From: CAYSLU01 sp964431965
Lineage (GTDB): Bacteria > Verrucomicrobiota > Kiritimatiellia > CAIKKV01 > CAYSLU01
Direction: 5' to 3'
NCBI GenBank assembly: GCA_964431965.1
Contig: CAYSLU010000054.1
Coordinates: 1-36,588, forward strand
DNA: 36,588 bases
Of this stretch, positions 1-7,839 are shown piece by piece. A model generated the notes under the pieces. The model did not search any database, was not told the DNA's origin, and was given only the letters and a program-made list of their open reading frames with translations. How positions within the stretch are numbered: the first letter of the stretch is position 1; every line of letters starts with the position of its first letter. A program made the position numbers and the translations under genes.

Positions 1-2791
1 TCATGATGCCGTTCTTCTTCACCAGGCCGATCAGCATGATGATGCCGACGAACGCATAGAGCGAGAGCTCCGCGCGGAAGAGCAGCAGCGTGACCAGCGC
101 GCCCGCCCCCGCGAACGGCAGGGCCGAGAGAATCGTAACGGGGTGGTAGAAGCTCTCGTAGAGAATCGCCAGCACCATGTAGATCACGACGATCGCCAGC
201 ACGAGCAGCAGGCGCATGCCCTTCATGGAGGACTGGAATGCCTGGGCCGTTCCCTGGAAGCTCGTGCTGATCGTGGGGGGCACGATCGTGCGCGCCAGCT
301 TGTCGACCTCCTGGACCGCGTCTCCGAGCGACACGTCCGGGCGGAGGTTGAACGAGATCGTCACGGCCGGCAGCTGCCCGAGGTGGTTGATCGCCGTCGG
401 CCCGACGCCCGGCGTCAGGCGGGCGAAGGACCGGACCGGCACAAGCTCCCCGCGCGCGGATCGGACGTGGAGCAGGCTCAGCGCCGCGGGGTCGCGCTGA
501 TACTCCGGCAGCGTCTCCATGATGACCGGATACTGGTTGTTCGGGGCGAAGATCGTGGACACCTGCCGCGATCCGTACGCCTGGTAGAGTGCGGTCTCGA
601 CCTGGGCGGGGGAGATGCCCAGCGTCGCGGCCAGATCGCGGTCGATATCCACGTCCAGCTCCGGGTTCTTGAGCTGCAGGTCGCTGGTCACTTCCTGCAG
701 CTCGGGCCGCTCCCGCAGGCGGGCGAGGAGCTGCGCCGCGTACCGGTACAGCTCCTCCGTGTCGGGCCCCTGCAGCGTGTACTGGTACTGGCTGCGCGAC
801 GAGATGCCGCCGAGGGAGATCGCGGGCGGATTCTGCGGATAGGCGCGGATGCCCGGCACGCCGGCCAGCCGCCGGCGCAGCCCCTGGACCACCTGGTCCG
901 CGTTGAGCGCCCGCTCGCCGCGCGGCTTCAGGCGGACAAACATGCGGCCCGAGTTTCCGCCGCTCGCGCCGCGCCCGCCGCCGCTGGACATGAACGCCTC
1001 GATGTTCGGATCCTGCTGCATGGCCGAAGCCAGCGCCTGCTGCCGCTCGAACATGGCCGTGTAGGCAATGCCTTCCTCGGCCTCGGTCTGCACGAAGATC
1101 TGGCCGCGGTCCTCGCTCGGCAGGAATCCCTTCGGGATCATCTGGAAGAGGTACACGGTCGCCGCAAGCACGATCAGCGAGAACAGCAGCGTGGCCCGCG
1201 GCCGGCCCAACACCACGCGCAGGGTCCGGTCGTAGAACGCCAGCATCCGCTCGAAGCCGCGCTCGGTGACGGCGTAGATGCGACCGTGCGCCGCCGTCGA
1301 CCCGGCCTGCAGGAAGCGGCTGGCCAGCATTGGCGTGAGCGTCAGCGAAACCACGCCGGAGACCAGCACGGCGATGCCGATCGTCACGGCGAACTCGCGG
1401 AACAACCGCCCGACCAGGCCGCCCATGAACAGGAACGGGATGAACACGGCGGCCAGCGATAGCGTCATCGACACGATCGTGAAGCCGATCTCGCGCGATC
1501 CGTCGAGCGCCGCCGTGCGCCGGTCCTTCCCCATCTCGGCGTGCCGGACGATGTTCTCCAGCATGACGATCGCGTCGTCGACGACGAACCCGAGCGCCAG
1601 CGTGAGCGCCATGAGCGAAAGGTTGTCCAGGCTGTAGCCGAGCGCGTACATCGCGGCGAAGGTCCCGACCAGCGAGAGCGGCAGGGCCAGGCTGGGAATG
1701 ACGGTCGCCGGCAGGTTGCGCAGAAAGACGAAGATCACCAGCACCACGAGCACGAGCGTGAGCAGGAGCACGAACTGAACGTCGTGCGTCGATGCCTGGA
1801 TCGGAAGGCTCCGATCAATCAGCACGTTCAGGCTGACGGACGGCGGGATCTGGCTGCGGAAGGACGGCAGCAGCGCCTTCACGGCGTCGGCGACCTCGAT
1901 CGTGTTGCGGCCGGGCTGCCGCTGCACCGCGAGCACGATCGCGCGCTGCTGGCGCTCCGGCGTGCAGTACCAGGCCGCCGATTTGTCGTTCTCCACGCTG
2001 TCGAACACCCGGCCGATCTCGCCGAGCCGCACCGGGGCCCCGTTTCGGTAGGCGACGATCAGCGGGCGGTAGCTGGCCGCGTCGAACAGCTGCCCGTTCG
2101 CCTGCAGCGTGAACGCCCGGTGCGGCCCGTACAGGATGCCGATCGGGAGGTTCACGTTGCCGCGGTCGATGGCGTCGGACACTTCGTCGATGCCGATCGC
2201 GCGCGCCGCCAGGGCGTGCGGGTCGAGCTGGATCCGAACGGCGTACTTCTGCGCGCCGTACACCTGCACCTGGGCGACGCCGTCGACCATCGAGATGCGC
2301 TGGCCGAGAATCGTCTCGCCGTACTCGTTGAGCTGCGACATCGGCATCGTGGGGCTGGTGAGCGCAAGCAGCAGGATCGGCTGGTCCGCCGGATTGACCT
2401 TCTGGTAGGTCGGCGGCGCCGGCATGTCCGCCGGGAGCTGCCGGGCCGACCGGGCGATCGCGGCCTGCACGTCCTGCGCCGCCGCGTCGATGTCCCGCGC
2501 CAGGTTGAACAGGAGCGTGATCGTCGTGGAGCCGGCGGCGCTCGAGGAGTTCATCGAGTCGATCCCGGCGATGGTCGAGAACTGCCGCTCGAGGGGCGTC
2601 GCCACCGCCGACGCCATGGTCTCCGGGCTCGCGCCGGGAAGCGAAGCGGACACTTGGAGCGACGGATAATCGACGTTCGGCAGGTCGCTGACCGGCAACT
2701 GCCGGTACGCCATCGAGCCGAACAGCACGAGGGCGGCCATGAGGATGGTCGTCATGACCGGGCGCCGGATGAATGGGGCGGAGATGTTCAT
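1..2791 (-). CDS. RND efflux transporter permease subunit (3' end outside window)
   Basis: Inner-membrane pump of the hydrophobe/amphiphile RND family (AcrB/MdtB-MdtC type), which drives drug or lipophile export with the proton gradient. About 930 codons are present from ATG at 2791; the reading frame stays open to base 1, so roughly 100 C-terminal residues of a usual 1020-1050 aa protein are missing. The N-terminus reads MNISAPFIRRPVMTTILMAA, the classic first transmembrane helix. The TM4 proton-relay motif GFVVDDAIVMLENI is intact, with the Asp pair near residues 405-406. The motif FPFLFMGG-like loop (IPFLFMGGLVGRLFREFA) and a second hydrophobic block near the window start (VIYMVLAILYESF) also fit. 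The ATG overlaps the stop of the upstream membrane fusion gene by 4 nt (ATGA), so the two are translationally coupled. No TolC-type outer membrane gene is visible. Confidence 0.95.
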   Translation of the reverse strand, partial: MNISAPFIRRPVMTTILMAALVLFGSMAYRQLPVSDLPNVDYPSLQVSASLPGASPETMASAVATPLERQFSTIAGIDSMNSSSAAGSTTITLLFNLARDIDAAAQDVQAAIARSARQLPADMPAPPTYQKVNPADQPILLLALTSPTMPMSQLNEYGETILGQRISMVDGVAQVQVYGAQKYAVRIQLDPHALAARAIGIDEVSDAIDRGNVNLPIGILYGPHRAFTLQANGQLFDAASYRPLIVAYRNGAPVRLGEIGRVFDSVENDKSAAWYCTPERQQRAIVLAVQRQPGRNTIEVADAVKALLPSFRSQIPPSVSLNVLIDRSLPIQASTHDVQFVLLLTLVLVVLVIFVFLRNLPATVIPSLALPLSLVGTFAAMYALGYSLDNLSLMALTLALGFVVDDAIVMLENIVRHAEMGKDRRTAALDGSREIGFTIVSMTLSLAAVFIPFLFMGGLVGRLFREFAVTIGIAVLVSGVVSLTLTPMLASRFLQAGSTAAHGRIYAVTERGFERMLAFYDRTLRVVLGRPRATLLFSLIVLAATVYLFQMIPKGFLPSEDRGQIFVQTEAEEGIAYTAMFERQQALASAMQQDPNIEAFMSSGGGRGASGGNSGRMFVRLKPRGERALNADQVVQGLRRRLAGVPGIRAYPQNPPAISLGGISSRSQYQYTLQGPDTEELYRYAAQLLARLRERPELQEVTSDLQLKNPELDVDIDRDLAATLGISPAQVETALYQAYGSRQVSTIFAPNNQYPVIMETLPEYQRDPAALSLLHVRSARGELVPVRSFARLTPGVGPTAINHLGQLPAVTISFNLRPDVSLGDAVQEVDKLARTIVPPTISTSFQGTAQAFQSSMKGMRLLLVLAIVVIYMVLAILYESFYHPVTILSALPFAGAGALVTLLLFRAELSLYAFVGIIMLIGLVKKNGIM

Positions 2792-3954
2792 GACCCGGCG
2801 CCGGGGGGGCGCGCCGCCCGGTCCGCAGCCGCGGCCCGGACGCCGGGCTCCCGGACCTCGACGGCCGCCCCCGGGGCCAGACGGAACTGCCCGTCGGTCA
2901 CGACCATCTCGCCCGCCTCCAACGCGCCCTTCACAACCGTCTCCTCGCCCACCGTGCGATCGACCTCAACGGCCCGGTCCGCGACCGTCCGGTCGGGCCC
3001 GACCACGAAGACATATGCTCCCCGCTGCCCGGATTGCACGGCGCGGGACGGAACGACCCGGGCCTCCGGCTCGACGGACAGAACGAGCGCGACCGCGCCG
3101 TACTGGCCCGGCCACAGGCCGAGGTCGGCGTTCGGAAACTCGGCCTTGAGGGCGATCGTCCCCGTGGCCGGATCCACGGAGTTATCCATGAACTGGAGAT
3201 CGCCCTCGTCCGAGCTGGCCGCCCCGTCGTCCGCCGAGAACCGGACGCGCAGCGCCCCGCCGGCCATGCGGCGACGGATCTCGCCCAGATACTGCTGCGG
3301 CGCCGCAAAGCGGACCTTGATCGGCTTCACCTGGTGAATGGTGGCCAGCGTCGCATCGTTCGCCTTCACGACGTTGCCTTCCTCGACGAGCAGCGCCCCC
3401 AGCACGCCGTCGATCGGCGAGCGGATCGAGCAGTAGTCCAGCTGCACCTTCAGGCTGTCGACCGCCGCCTCATCCGCGCGCACGGTGGCCGCCAGCGCGT
3501 CGGCCGCCGTCCGGGCCTGGTCGAGCGCGTCCTCGGCGGAGAAGCCTTTCCGGTGCAGCTCCGCCTGCTTGCCGGCTTCCTTCTCCGCGTTGTCGCGCTG
3601 GACGCGGCTGCGGGCCAGCAGCGCCTCGGCCTGCCGGAGCGAGGCCTCGATCGGCCGCGCGTCGATGGCGAACAGCAGCTCGCCGGCCGACACGGACTGC
3701 CCTTCGCGGACGGGCACGTTCGTGATGAGGCCGGCGGCCTGCGACTTCAGCGCGACCGCCGTCCACGGCTCGACAGTGCCGAACGTGCGCACTTCCACCG
3801 GCATCGCCTTCCGGACGACTGCGGCGACGGCGACGGGGACAGGTGGGGGCGTGCCCGGTCCCTTCGCCGTCCGCGAAGCGCGCACCTGGACGATCCGCCA
3901 CCCCACCCCCGCCGCGAGGGCTGCGAATACCGCGATGAGAAGGACCTTTTTCAT
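2788..3954 (-). CDS. RND efflux membrane fusion protein (periplasmic adaptor)
   Basis: Periplasmic adaptor (MdtA/AcrA type) that links the RND permease to an outer membrane channel. From ATG at 3954 it gives 388 aa starting MKKVLLIAVFAALAAGVGW, an N-terminal membrane anchor without a lipobox cysteine. Next come the first lipoyl half (near VPVREGQSVSAGELLF), an alpha-hairpin rich in Ala, Glu and Arg (about 100-165), the second lipoyl half (YCSIRSPIDGVLGALLVEEG) and a beta-barrel with the family motif SVDPATGTIALKAEFPN. Another ATG three codons upstream (3963) is equally possible; neither has a clear Shine-Dalgarno sequence, and the longer frame to 4068 has an atypical Pro/Ala-rich leader that looks non-coding. 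It is the first gene of the pump operon and overlaps the permease start by 4 nt. Confidence 0.93.
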   Translation of the reverse strand: MKKVLLIAVFAALAAGVGWRIVQVRASRTAKGPGTPPPVPVAVAAVVRKAMPVEVRTFGTVEPWTAVALKSQAAGLITNVPVREGQSVSAGELLFAIDARPIEASLRQAEALLARSRVQRDNAEKEAGKQAELHRKGFSAEDALDQARTAADALAATVRADEAAVDSLKVQLDYCSIRSPIDGVLGALLVEEGNVVKANDATLATIHQVKPIKVRFAAPQQYLGEIRRRMAGGALRVRFSADDGAASSDEGDLQFMDNSVDPATGTIALKAEFPNADLGLWPGQYGAVALVLSVEPEARVVPSRAVQSGQRGAYVFVVGPDRTVADRAVEVDRTVGEETVVKGALEAGEMVVTDGQFRLAPGAAVEVREPGVRAAAADRAARPPGAGS

Positions 3955-3979
3955 ATTCTGCATCCGAGTCAATTGTTCG

Positions 3980-4008
3980 ATTGTCCGCCGCGGCGTCGGG
4001 AGCGTCAA
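3980..4008 (-). promoter_or_regulatory. Sigma70-like promoter of the efflux operon
   Basis: On the minus strand TTGACG (4008-4003) is followed after exactly 17 nt by GACAAT (3985-3980). The match to TTGACA/TATAAT is 5/6 and 4/6. Predicted transcription would begin near 3973, 10-19 nt before the two candidate ATGs of the membrane fusion gene. Motif inspection only. Confidence 0.5.
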
Positions 4009-4020
4009 CGCTGTTATCGA

Positions 4021-4052
4021 ACCGCCGGGCGGCGGGGCCGCCGCCCCTCCCG
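4021..4052. repeat. 32-nt GC-rich hairpin repeat, copy 1
   Basis: Matches 6438-6469 at 29 of 32 positions. The core can fold into a stem of about 8 bp: GGGCGGCG pairs with CGCCGCCC-type sequence across a GGGG-rich turn. Two of the three differences from copy 2 fall on paired positions 12 and 21 of the repeat and swap a G-C pair for a C-G pair. Confidence 0.7.
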
Positions 4053-4118
4053 CGGCGCGACTCACCACACCCGCCCCGGCCCCTTCACGCAGCGGGACGG
4101 CCCGCGTGCTCCTGCAGA

Positions 4119-4150
4119 GCCTCCTCTGCGTCCTCTGTGTCTCCGCGGTG
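4119..4150 (+). repeat. Pyrimidine-rich intergenic repeat-like stretch
   Basis: Near-periodic text built from cctctgcg, tcctctgtg and tctccgcggtg. On the other strand it is a purine-rich string of cacagagg type, which I recognise as a kind of dispersed intergenic repeat in environmental bacterial genomes. Only one copy is in this window, so the repeat status rests on recall and not on comparison. Confidence 0.35.
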
Positions 4151-4293
4151 ATCCATCCGGATATCCTCCGGGACAGAGGACCGCCACGAGCCGGAGTCCC
4201 CGTACACGTTCACGAATCGGGAACTCGAGTAAGAGTACGAGTACGCATGCGATCAAGAATGGCTCCATCCCGCCTGGTCGACGCGGTCTCGGC

Positions 4294-4321
4294 TTGAGCC
4301 GCGGCGGCGGTCGGGTAGAGT
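4294..4321 (+). promoter_or_regulatory. Candidate promoter for the oxidoreductase fusion gene
   Basis: TTGAGC (4294-4299), a 16-nt spacer and TAGAGT (4316-4321) lie about 20 nt before the Shine-Dalgarno AGGAG at 4342-4346. The same TTGAGC box with a 16-nt spacer occurs at 17460, which gives it a little extra weight. Motif inspection only. Confidence 0.4.
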
Positions 4322-4349
4322 ACGCGTCGGCATTGGCCATGAGGAGAGT

Positions 4350-6368
4350 ATGAGTATGAGCATGAACGGCAAGCTGGCATGGGGCATCCTGAGCACCGGT
4401 CGAATCGCGGGCGTGTTCGCCAAGAGCGTGGCCGCCTCGAAGTCCGGCGGCGTGGTCGCGGTCGGCAGCCGCACGCAAGCGGCGGCGGACGCCTTCGGGA
4501 AGGCCCACAACGTGCCCCGCCGGCATGGGTCCTATGGGGCGCTTCTGGCCGACCCCGAAGTCCAGGCGGTCTACATCGCCACGCCCCACCCCCTTCATGC
4601 CGAATGGGCCATCAAGGCCGCCGAGGCGGGCAAGCACATCCTGTGCGAGAAGCCGCTGACCCTGACCGCGCCCGAGGCCATGGCCGTCATCGAAGCCGCG
4701 CGCCGGAACGACGTATTCCTGATGGAGGCATTCGTGTTTCGCGGCCACCCGCAGACCGAAAAGCTCGTGGAGCTGATTCGCGGGAAGGTGATCGGCGACG
4801 TGCGCCTGATCCAGGCCACCCTCAGCTTCCAGGCGCACGGCGATCCGGAAGGCCGGCTGTTCAACAACGCACTCGGCGGCGGCGGCATCCTCGATGTCGG
4901 CTGCTACTGCACCGCCATGGCCCGCCTGATCGCCGGCGTCGCCCAGAGCCAGCCGTTCGCCGATCCGCTGGCCGTCCAGGGGGCCGGCAAGGTGGGCGAA
5001 ACGCGGGTCGACGAGTATGCGGCCTGCACGATGCTGTTCCCGGGCCAGATCCTGGCGCAGCTGGCCACCGGGATCCGGCTGAACCAGGAGAACGTGCTGC
5101 GGATCTTCGGCACGAACGGCAGCATCCTCGTCCCGCAGCCGTGGTTTTGCGGCGGCGAGTCCCGCCGGAGCACGATCGTGGTCACGGTTCAGGGCGAGCC
5201 CGCCCCGCGGGAGATCACAATCTCGCCCTACGCCGGCCCGTACTCGATCGAAGCCGACACGGTGGCGCGGCATATCGCCGACCGGCAGGCGCCGTCGCCG
5301 GCCATGAGCTGGGACGACACGCTCGGGAACATGCGCACGCTGGACCGCTGGCGCCAGGCCGTGGGCGTCGTCTACGACGCCGAGCTGCCCGCCGCCTGGA
5401 AGCGCACGGCGGCCAACCGCCCGCTGCGCCGGCCGAGCAAGCCCGTCATCCCGTCGGGCCGGATCGCCGGGCTCGATCTCCCGGTCTCCCGCCTCATCAT
5501 GGGCGCGATGGCGGCGAACTCGATCGGCTACGCCTCGGTCCTCTACGATGACTTCGTCGAGCGCGGCGGCAACGCCTTCGACACGGGCTACGTGTACGGC
5601 GGCGGCAACTGCGAGCGCCTGCTCGGCCAGTGGGTCCGCAACCGCCGGATCCGCGACCGGGTCGTGATCATGGCCAAGGGCGCCCACACGCCCTTCTGCA
5701 CCCCCGAGTTCCTCACCTCGCAGCTCTTCGAAAGCCTGGAGCGCATGCAGACGGACTACGCGGACGTCTACATGATGCACCGCGACAATCTGGACGTGCC
5801 GGCGGGCGAGTTCATCGACGTGATGAACGAGCACGGCTCGGCCGGCCGCATCCGGACGTTCGGCGTCTCGAACTGGACCCTCAAGCGGGTCGACCAGGCC
5901 AACGCCTACGCGAAGCGCAAGGGCCTGAAGGGCCTCGTGGCCGTCAGCAACAACTTCACTCTGGCCCGCATGCTGGATCCCGTATGGGCCGGCGCCTTGG
6001 CGTCATCGGACGCCGAGTCGCGCGCCTGGTTCGCGAAGCGCGGTATCCCGTGCCTCGCGTGGTCCAGCCAGGCCCGCGGATTCTACGCGCGGGGCAACCC
6101 GGACAGCCGCGCGGAGCCCGAGCTGGTGCGCTGCTGGTACAGCGCCGACAACTTCGAGCGCCTGGCCCGGGCCCGCGAGCTGGGCCGCGAGCGCGGCTTC
6201 CAGCCGATCGAGGTCGCCCTCGCCTACGTGCTGAACCAGCCGTTCGAGGTCTTCGCGATGATCGGCCCGGCCACGCCGACCGAGACCAGCAGCTCGCTCC
6301 GCGCCCTGGAGCTGAAGCTCACGCCCGAAGAGCTCGAGTGGCTCAACCTCGAGCGCGACACGAGATAG
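4350..6368 (+). CDS. Gfo/Idh/MocA oxidoreductase fused to aldo/keto reductase
   Basis: A 672-residue two-domain oxidoreductase. Residues about 7-345 form a Gfo/Idh/MocA NAD(P)-binding dehydrogenase: the Rossmann start WGILSTGRIA, the YIATPH strand end and the catalytic E100-K101-P102 (EKP) are intact. Residues about 365-672 form an aldo/keto reductase with the full tetrad: D411 and Y416 in FDTGYVYG, K443 in MAKGAH and H477 in MMHRDN. Both halves usually act on sugars or sugar-derived carbonyls, so a two-step redox conversion on one chain is a reasonable inference; the substrate is unknown. Three tandem in-frame ATGs (4350, 4356, 4362) follow AGGAG at 4342-4346; spacing is 3, 9 and 15 nt, so 4356 may be the true start. 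No signal peptide, hence cytoplasmic. Confidence 0.9.
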   Translation: MSMSMNGKLAWGILSTGRIAGVFAKSVAASKSGGVVAVGSRTQAAADAFGKAHNVPRRHGSYGALLADPEVQAVYIATPHPLHAEWAIKAAEAGKHILCEKPLTLTAPEAMAVIEAARRNDVFLMEAFVFRGHPQTEKLVELIRGKVIGDVRLIQATLSFQAHGDPEGRLFNNALGGGGILDVGCYCTAMARLIAGVAQSQPFADPLAVQGAGKVGETRVDEYAACTMLFPGQILAQLATGIRLNQENVLRIFGTNGSILVPQPWFCGGESRRSTIVVTVQGEPAPREITISPYAGPYSIEADTVARHIADRQAPSPAMSWDDTLGNMRTLDRWRQAVGVVYDAELPAAWKRTAANRPLRRPSKPVIPSGRIAGLDLPVSRLIMGAMAANSIGYASVLYDDFVERGGNAFDTGYVYGGGNCERLLGQWVRNRRIRDRVVIMAKGAHTPFCTPEFLTSQLFESLERMQTDYADVYMMHRDNLDVPAGEFIDVMNEHGSAGRIRTFGVSNWTLKRVDQANAYAKRKGLKGLVAVSNNFTLARMLDPVWAGALASSDAESRAWFAKRGIPCLAWSSQARGFYARGNPDSRAEPELVRCWYSADNFERLARARELGRERGFQPIEVALAYVLNQPFEVFAMIGPATPTETSSSLRALELKLTPEELEWLNLERDTR

Positions 6369-6437
6369 ATGGGGGTCGGCGGACCGTGAGGAGCGGGCCG
6401 CGACCCGGATCTCCTGCATCCGTTCGACTGACGTGTT

Positions 6438-6469
6438 ACCGCCGGGCGCCGGGGCCGGCGCCCCTCCCT
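6438..6469. repeat. 32-nt GC-rich hairpin repeat, copy 2
   Basis: Second copy of the element at 4021-4052, in the same orientation. The stem here uses GGGCGCCG against CGGCGCCC-type sequence, so it keeps full pairing although two of its bases differ from copy 1. Confidence 0.7.
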
Positions 6470-6620
6470 CCGTCGGTACGTGCCGCATGCACACCCGGTT
6501 CGGATCAACCCGCTCGAACCGCACGTATCCCTGGAATTCGAGCGTGTCCGGTGGCACCAGTTCGTCGCCAGAGCCAACGCCCGGCGCCTCGCCCTCGAAC
6601 GTCAACGGGATCGCTGCCAT
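6470..6620 (-). other. Unassigned coding-like segment, possible gene remnant
   Basis: On the minus strand an ATG at 6620 is preceded by GAGG with about 7 nt spacing and opens about 50 codons of plausible protein beginning MAAIPLTFEGEAP, with DTLEFQGYVRFERVD further on. The frame then runs into the hairpin repeat and on through antisense of the aldo/keto reductase without a sensible end. I recognise no family. It may be the leftover start of a gene truncated near the hairpin element, or chance; confidence is low. Confidence 0.2.
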
Positions 6621-6828
6621 TTGCCTGCCTCGCTTCGGACCGGGCGGACGCAGTCATGAGTTCGGAAGGCGTGCCCCGGATCACGGGCCGCGACATCGCC
6701 CCGGGCGGGGGCCGGCCCCTCTTCTGTTCTCGCGATTGGCTGTCCCTTCGCGCCGATTACGCCTACACTCTTCTTCGGCCTTGGGTTCCGCCGGACGACC
6801 GGCGGCCCACGGCCCGGAGGCATCATCC

Positions 6829-7818
6829 ATGGAACGGTTCGTCGCCATCGACAACGTCTGCGCCTGGCCCAACCTGACGCTCATGCCCGACGAGCGCATC
6901 GTCGCCACCATCTTCAACCAGCCGACGCACGGCGGATGGGAAGGCGACGTCGCCTGCTGGGCCAGCGAAGATCACGGCCGCACGTGGGAACTCCTCGGCG
7001 TGCCCGCCTCGCACGAGCCCACCACGAACCGCATGAATGTGGCGGCCGGCCTGGCGCACGACGGGAGCCTGGTCGTGCTCGCGTCCGGCTGGAGCGCCCG
7101 GCGCAAGGTCGGCGACTACACGAGCCCGCACGCCGGCCAGGTGCTTCCCATGTGGGCCTGCCGGTCGGAAGACGGCGGCCGAACCTGGACGCAGCAGGCG
7201 TCCGTTACGCCGCCGGCCGGCCGAACCCCGTACATCATCCCCTTCGGAGACATCGTCCGGCTTCCGGACCGGACGCTCGGCGCGTGCGTCTACAGCTGGG
7301 CGCCGCCCAGCGAGCACGCGGCGTACTTCTACACGAGCGCCGATCAGGGCCGAACGTGGGCGGCCCGGGGCGTCATCCGCGACGGAAACACGAACGAGAC
7401 CACCCCGGTCGTGCTGCCGGACGGACGCCTGCTCGCCGCGGGCCGGACACTGGGCGACCAACACCTCGAGCTGTTCGCGTCCGCGGATTGCGGTGCGACC
7501 TGGACCAACCCCGGCCCCCTCACCTTGGGGGCTCAGCACCCCGGCCACCTGCTGCTCCTGGCGGACGGCCGGCTGCTCCTGACCTACGGCATCCGCAATC
7601 GGGGTCTCTACGGGGTCGGCGCACGCCTGAGTGCGGACGGCGGGGCCACCTGGCAGGCGCCGCGCGTCCTCGTCGATTTCCAAACCGCCACCGACGGCGG
7701 CTATCCGGCCAGCGTGCAGGTGGCGGACGGCACGATCGTCACCGCCTACTACGCCAACGGCGTGCCAGCGCACCAGCGCTACCACATGGGCGTCGTCCGC
7801 TGGCAGGCGGAGGCGTAG
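6829..7818 (+). CDS. BNR/Asp-box sialidase-like protein
   Basis: A 329-residue six-bladed beta-propeller of the sialidase/neuraminidase superfamily. Five Asp-box repeats (S-x-D-x-G-x-T-W) are plain: residues 46-53 SEDHGRTW, 113-120 SEDGGRTW, 170-177 SADQGRTW, 218-225 SADCGATW and 268-275 SADGGATW. The start at 6829 has GGAGG (6816-6820) 8 nt upstream; longer frames upstream have non-protein-like sequence. There is no signal peptide, which is unusual for a secreted sialidase and suggests a cytoplasmic glycan-processing role or a non-catalytic propeller. Asp-box proteins are functionally diverse, so sialic acid specificity is not established. The next gene begins 21 nt downstream. Confidence 0.87.
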   Translation: MERFVAIDNVCAWPNLTLMPDERIVATIFNQPTHGGWEGDVACWASEDHGRTWELLGVPASHEPTTNRMNVAAGLAHDGSLVVLASGWSARRKVGDYTSPHAGQVLPMWACRSEDGGRTWTQQASVTPPAGRTPYIIPFGDIVRLPDRTLGACVYSWAPPSEHAAYFYTSADQGRTWAARGVIRDGNTNETTPVVLPDGRLLAAGRTLGDQHLELFASADCGATWTNPGPLTLGAQHPGHLLLLADGRLLLTYGIRNRGLYGVGARLSADGGATWQAPRVLVDFQTATDGGYPASVQVADGTIVTAYYANGVPAHQRYHMGVVRWQAEA

Positions 7819-7839
7819 ACCGGCCGATCTCCATAGCCT

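Larger units (their letters stand above)
3955..4349. other. Divergent intergenic region, 395 nt
   Basis: Lies between the leftward efflux operon and the rightward oxidoreductase gene. It holds the efflux promoter, one copy of a 32-nt hairpin repeat (4021-4052), a pyrimidine-rich stretch resembling dispersed intergenic repeats (4119-4150), a short low-complexity run of gagtacgagtacg near 4230-4244, and a candidate rightward promoter (4294-4321). I see no credible gene in it; the ORFs that cross it have no family-like sequence. Confidence 0.7.
6369..6828. other. Intergenic region, 460 nt
   Basis: Between the oxidoreductase fusion and the sialidase-like gene. It contains the second hairpin repeat copy (6438-6469) and a minus-strand stretch (6470-6620) with protein-like sequence that I cannot assign. 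The rightward ORF crossing the whole region has an atypical composition and I read it as read-through of the downstream gene's frame. Confidence 0.6.
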
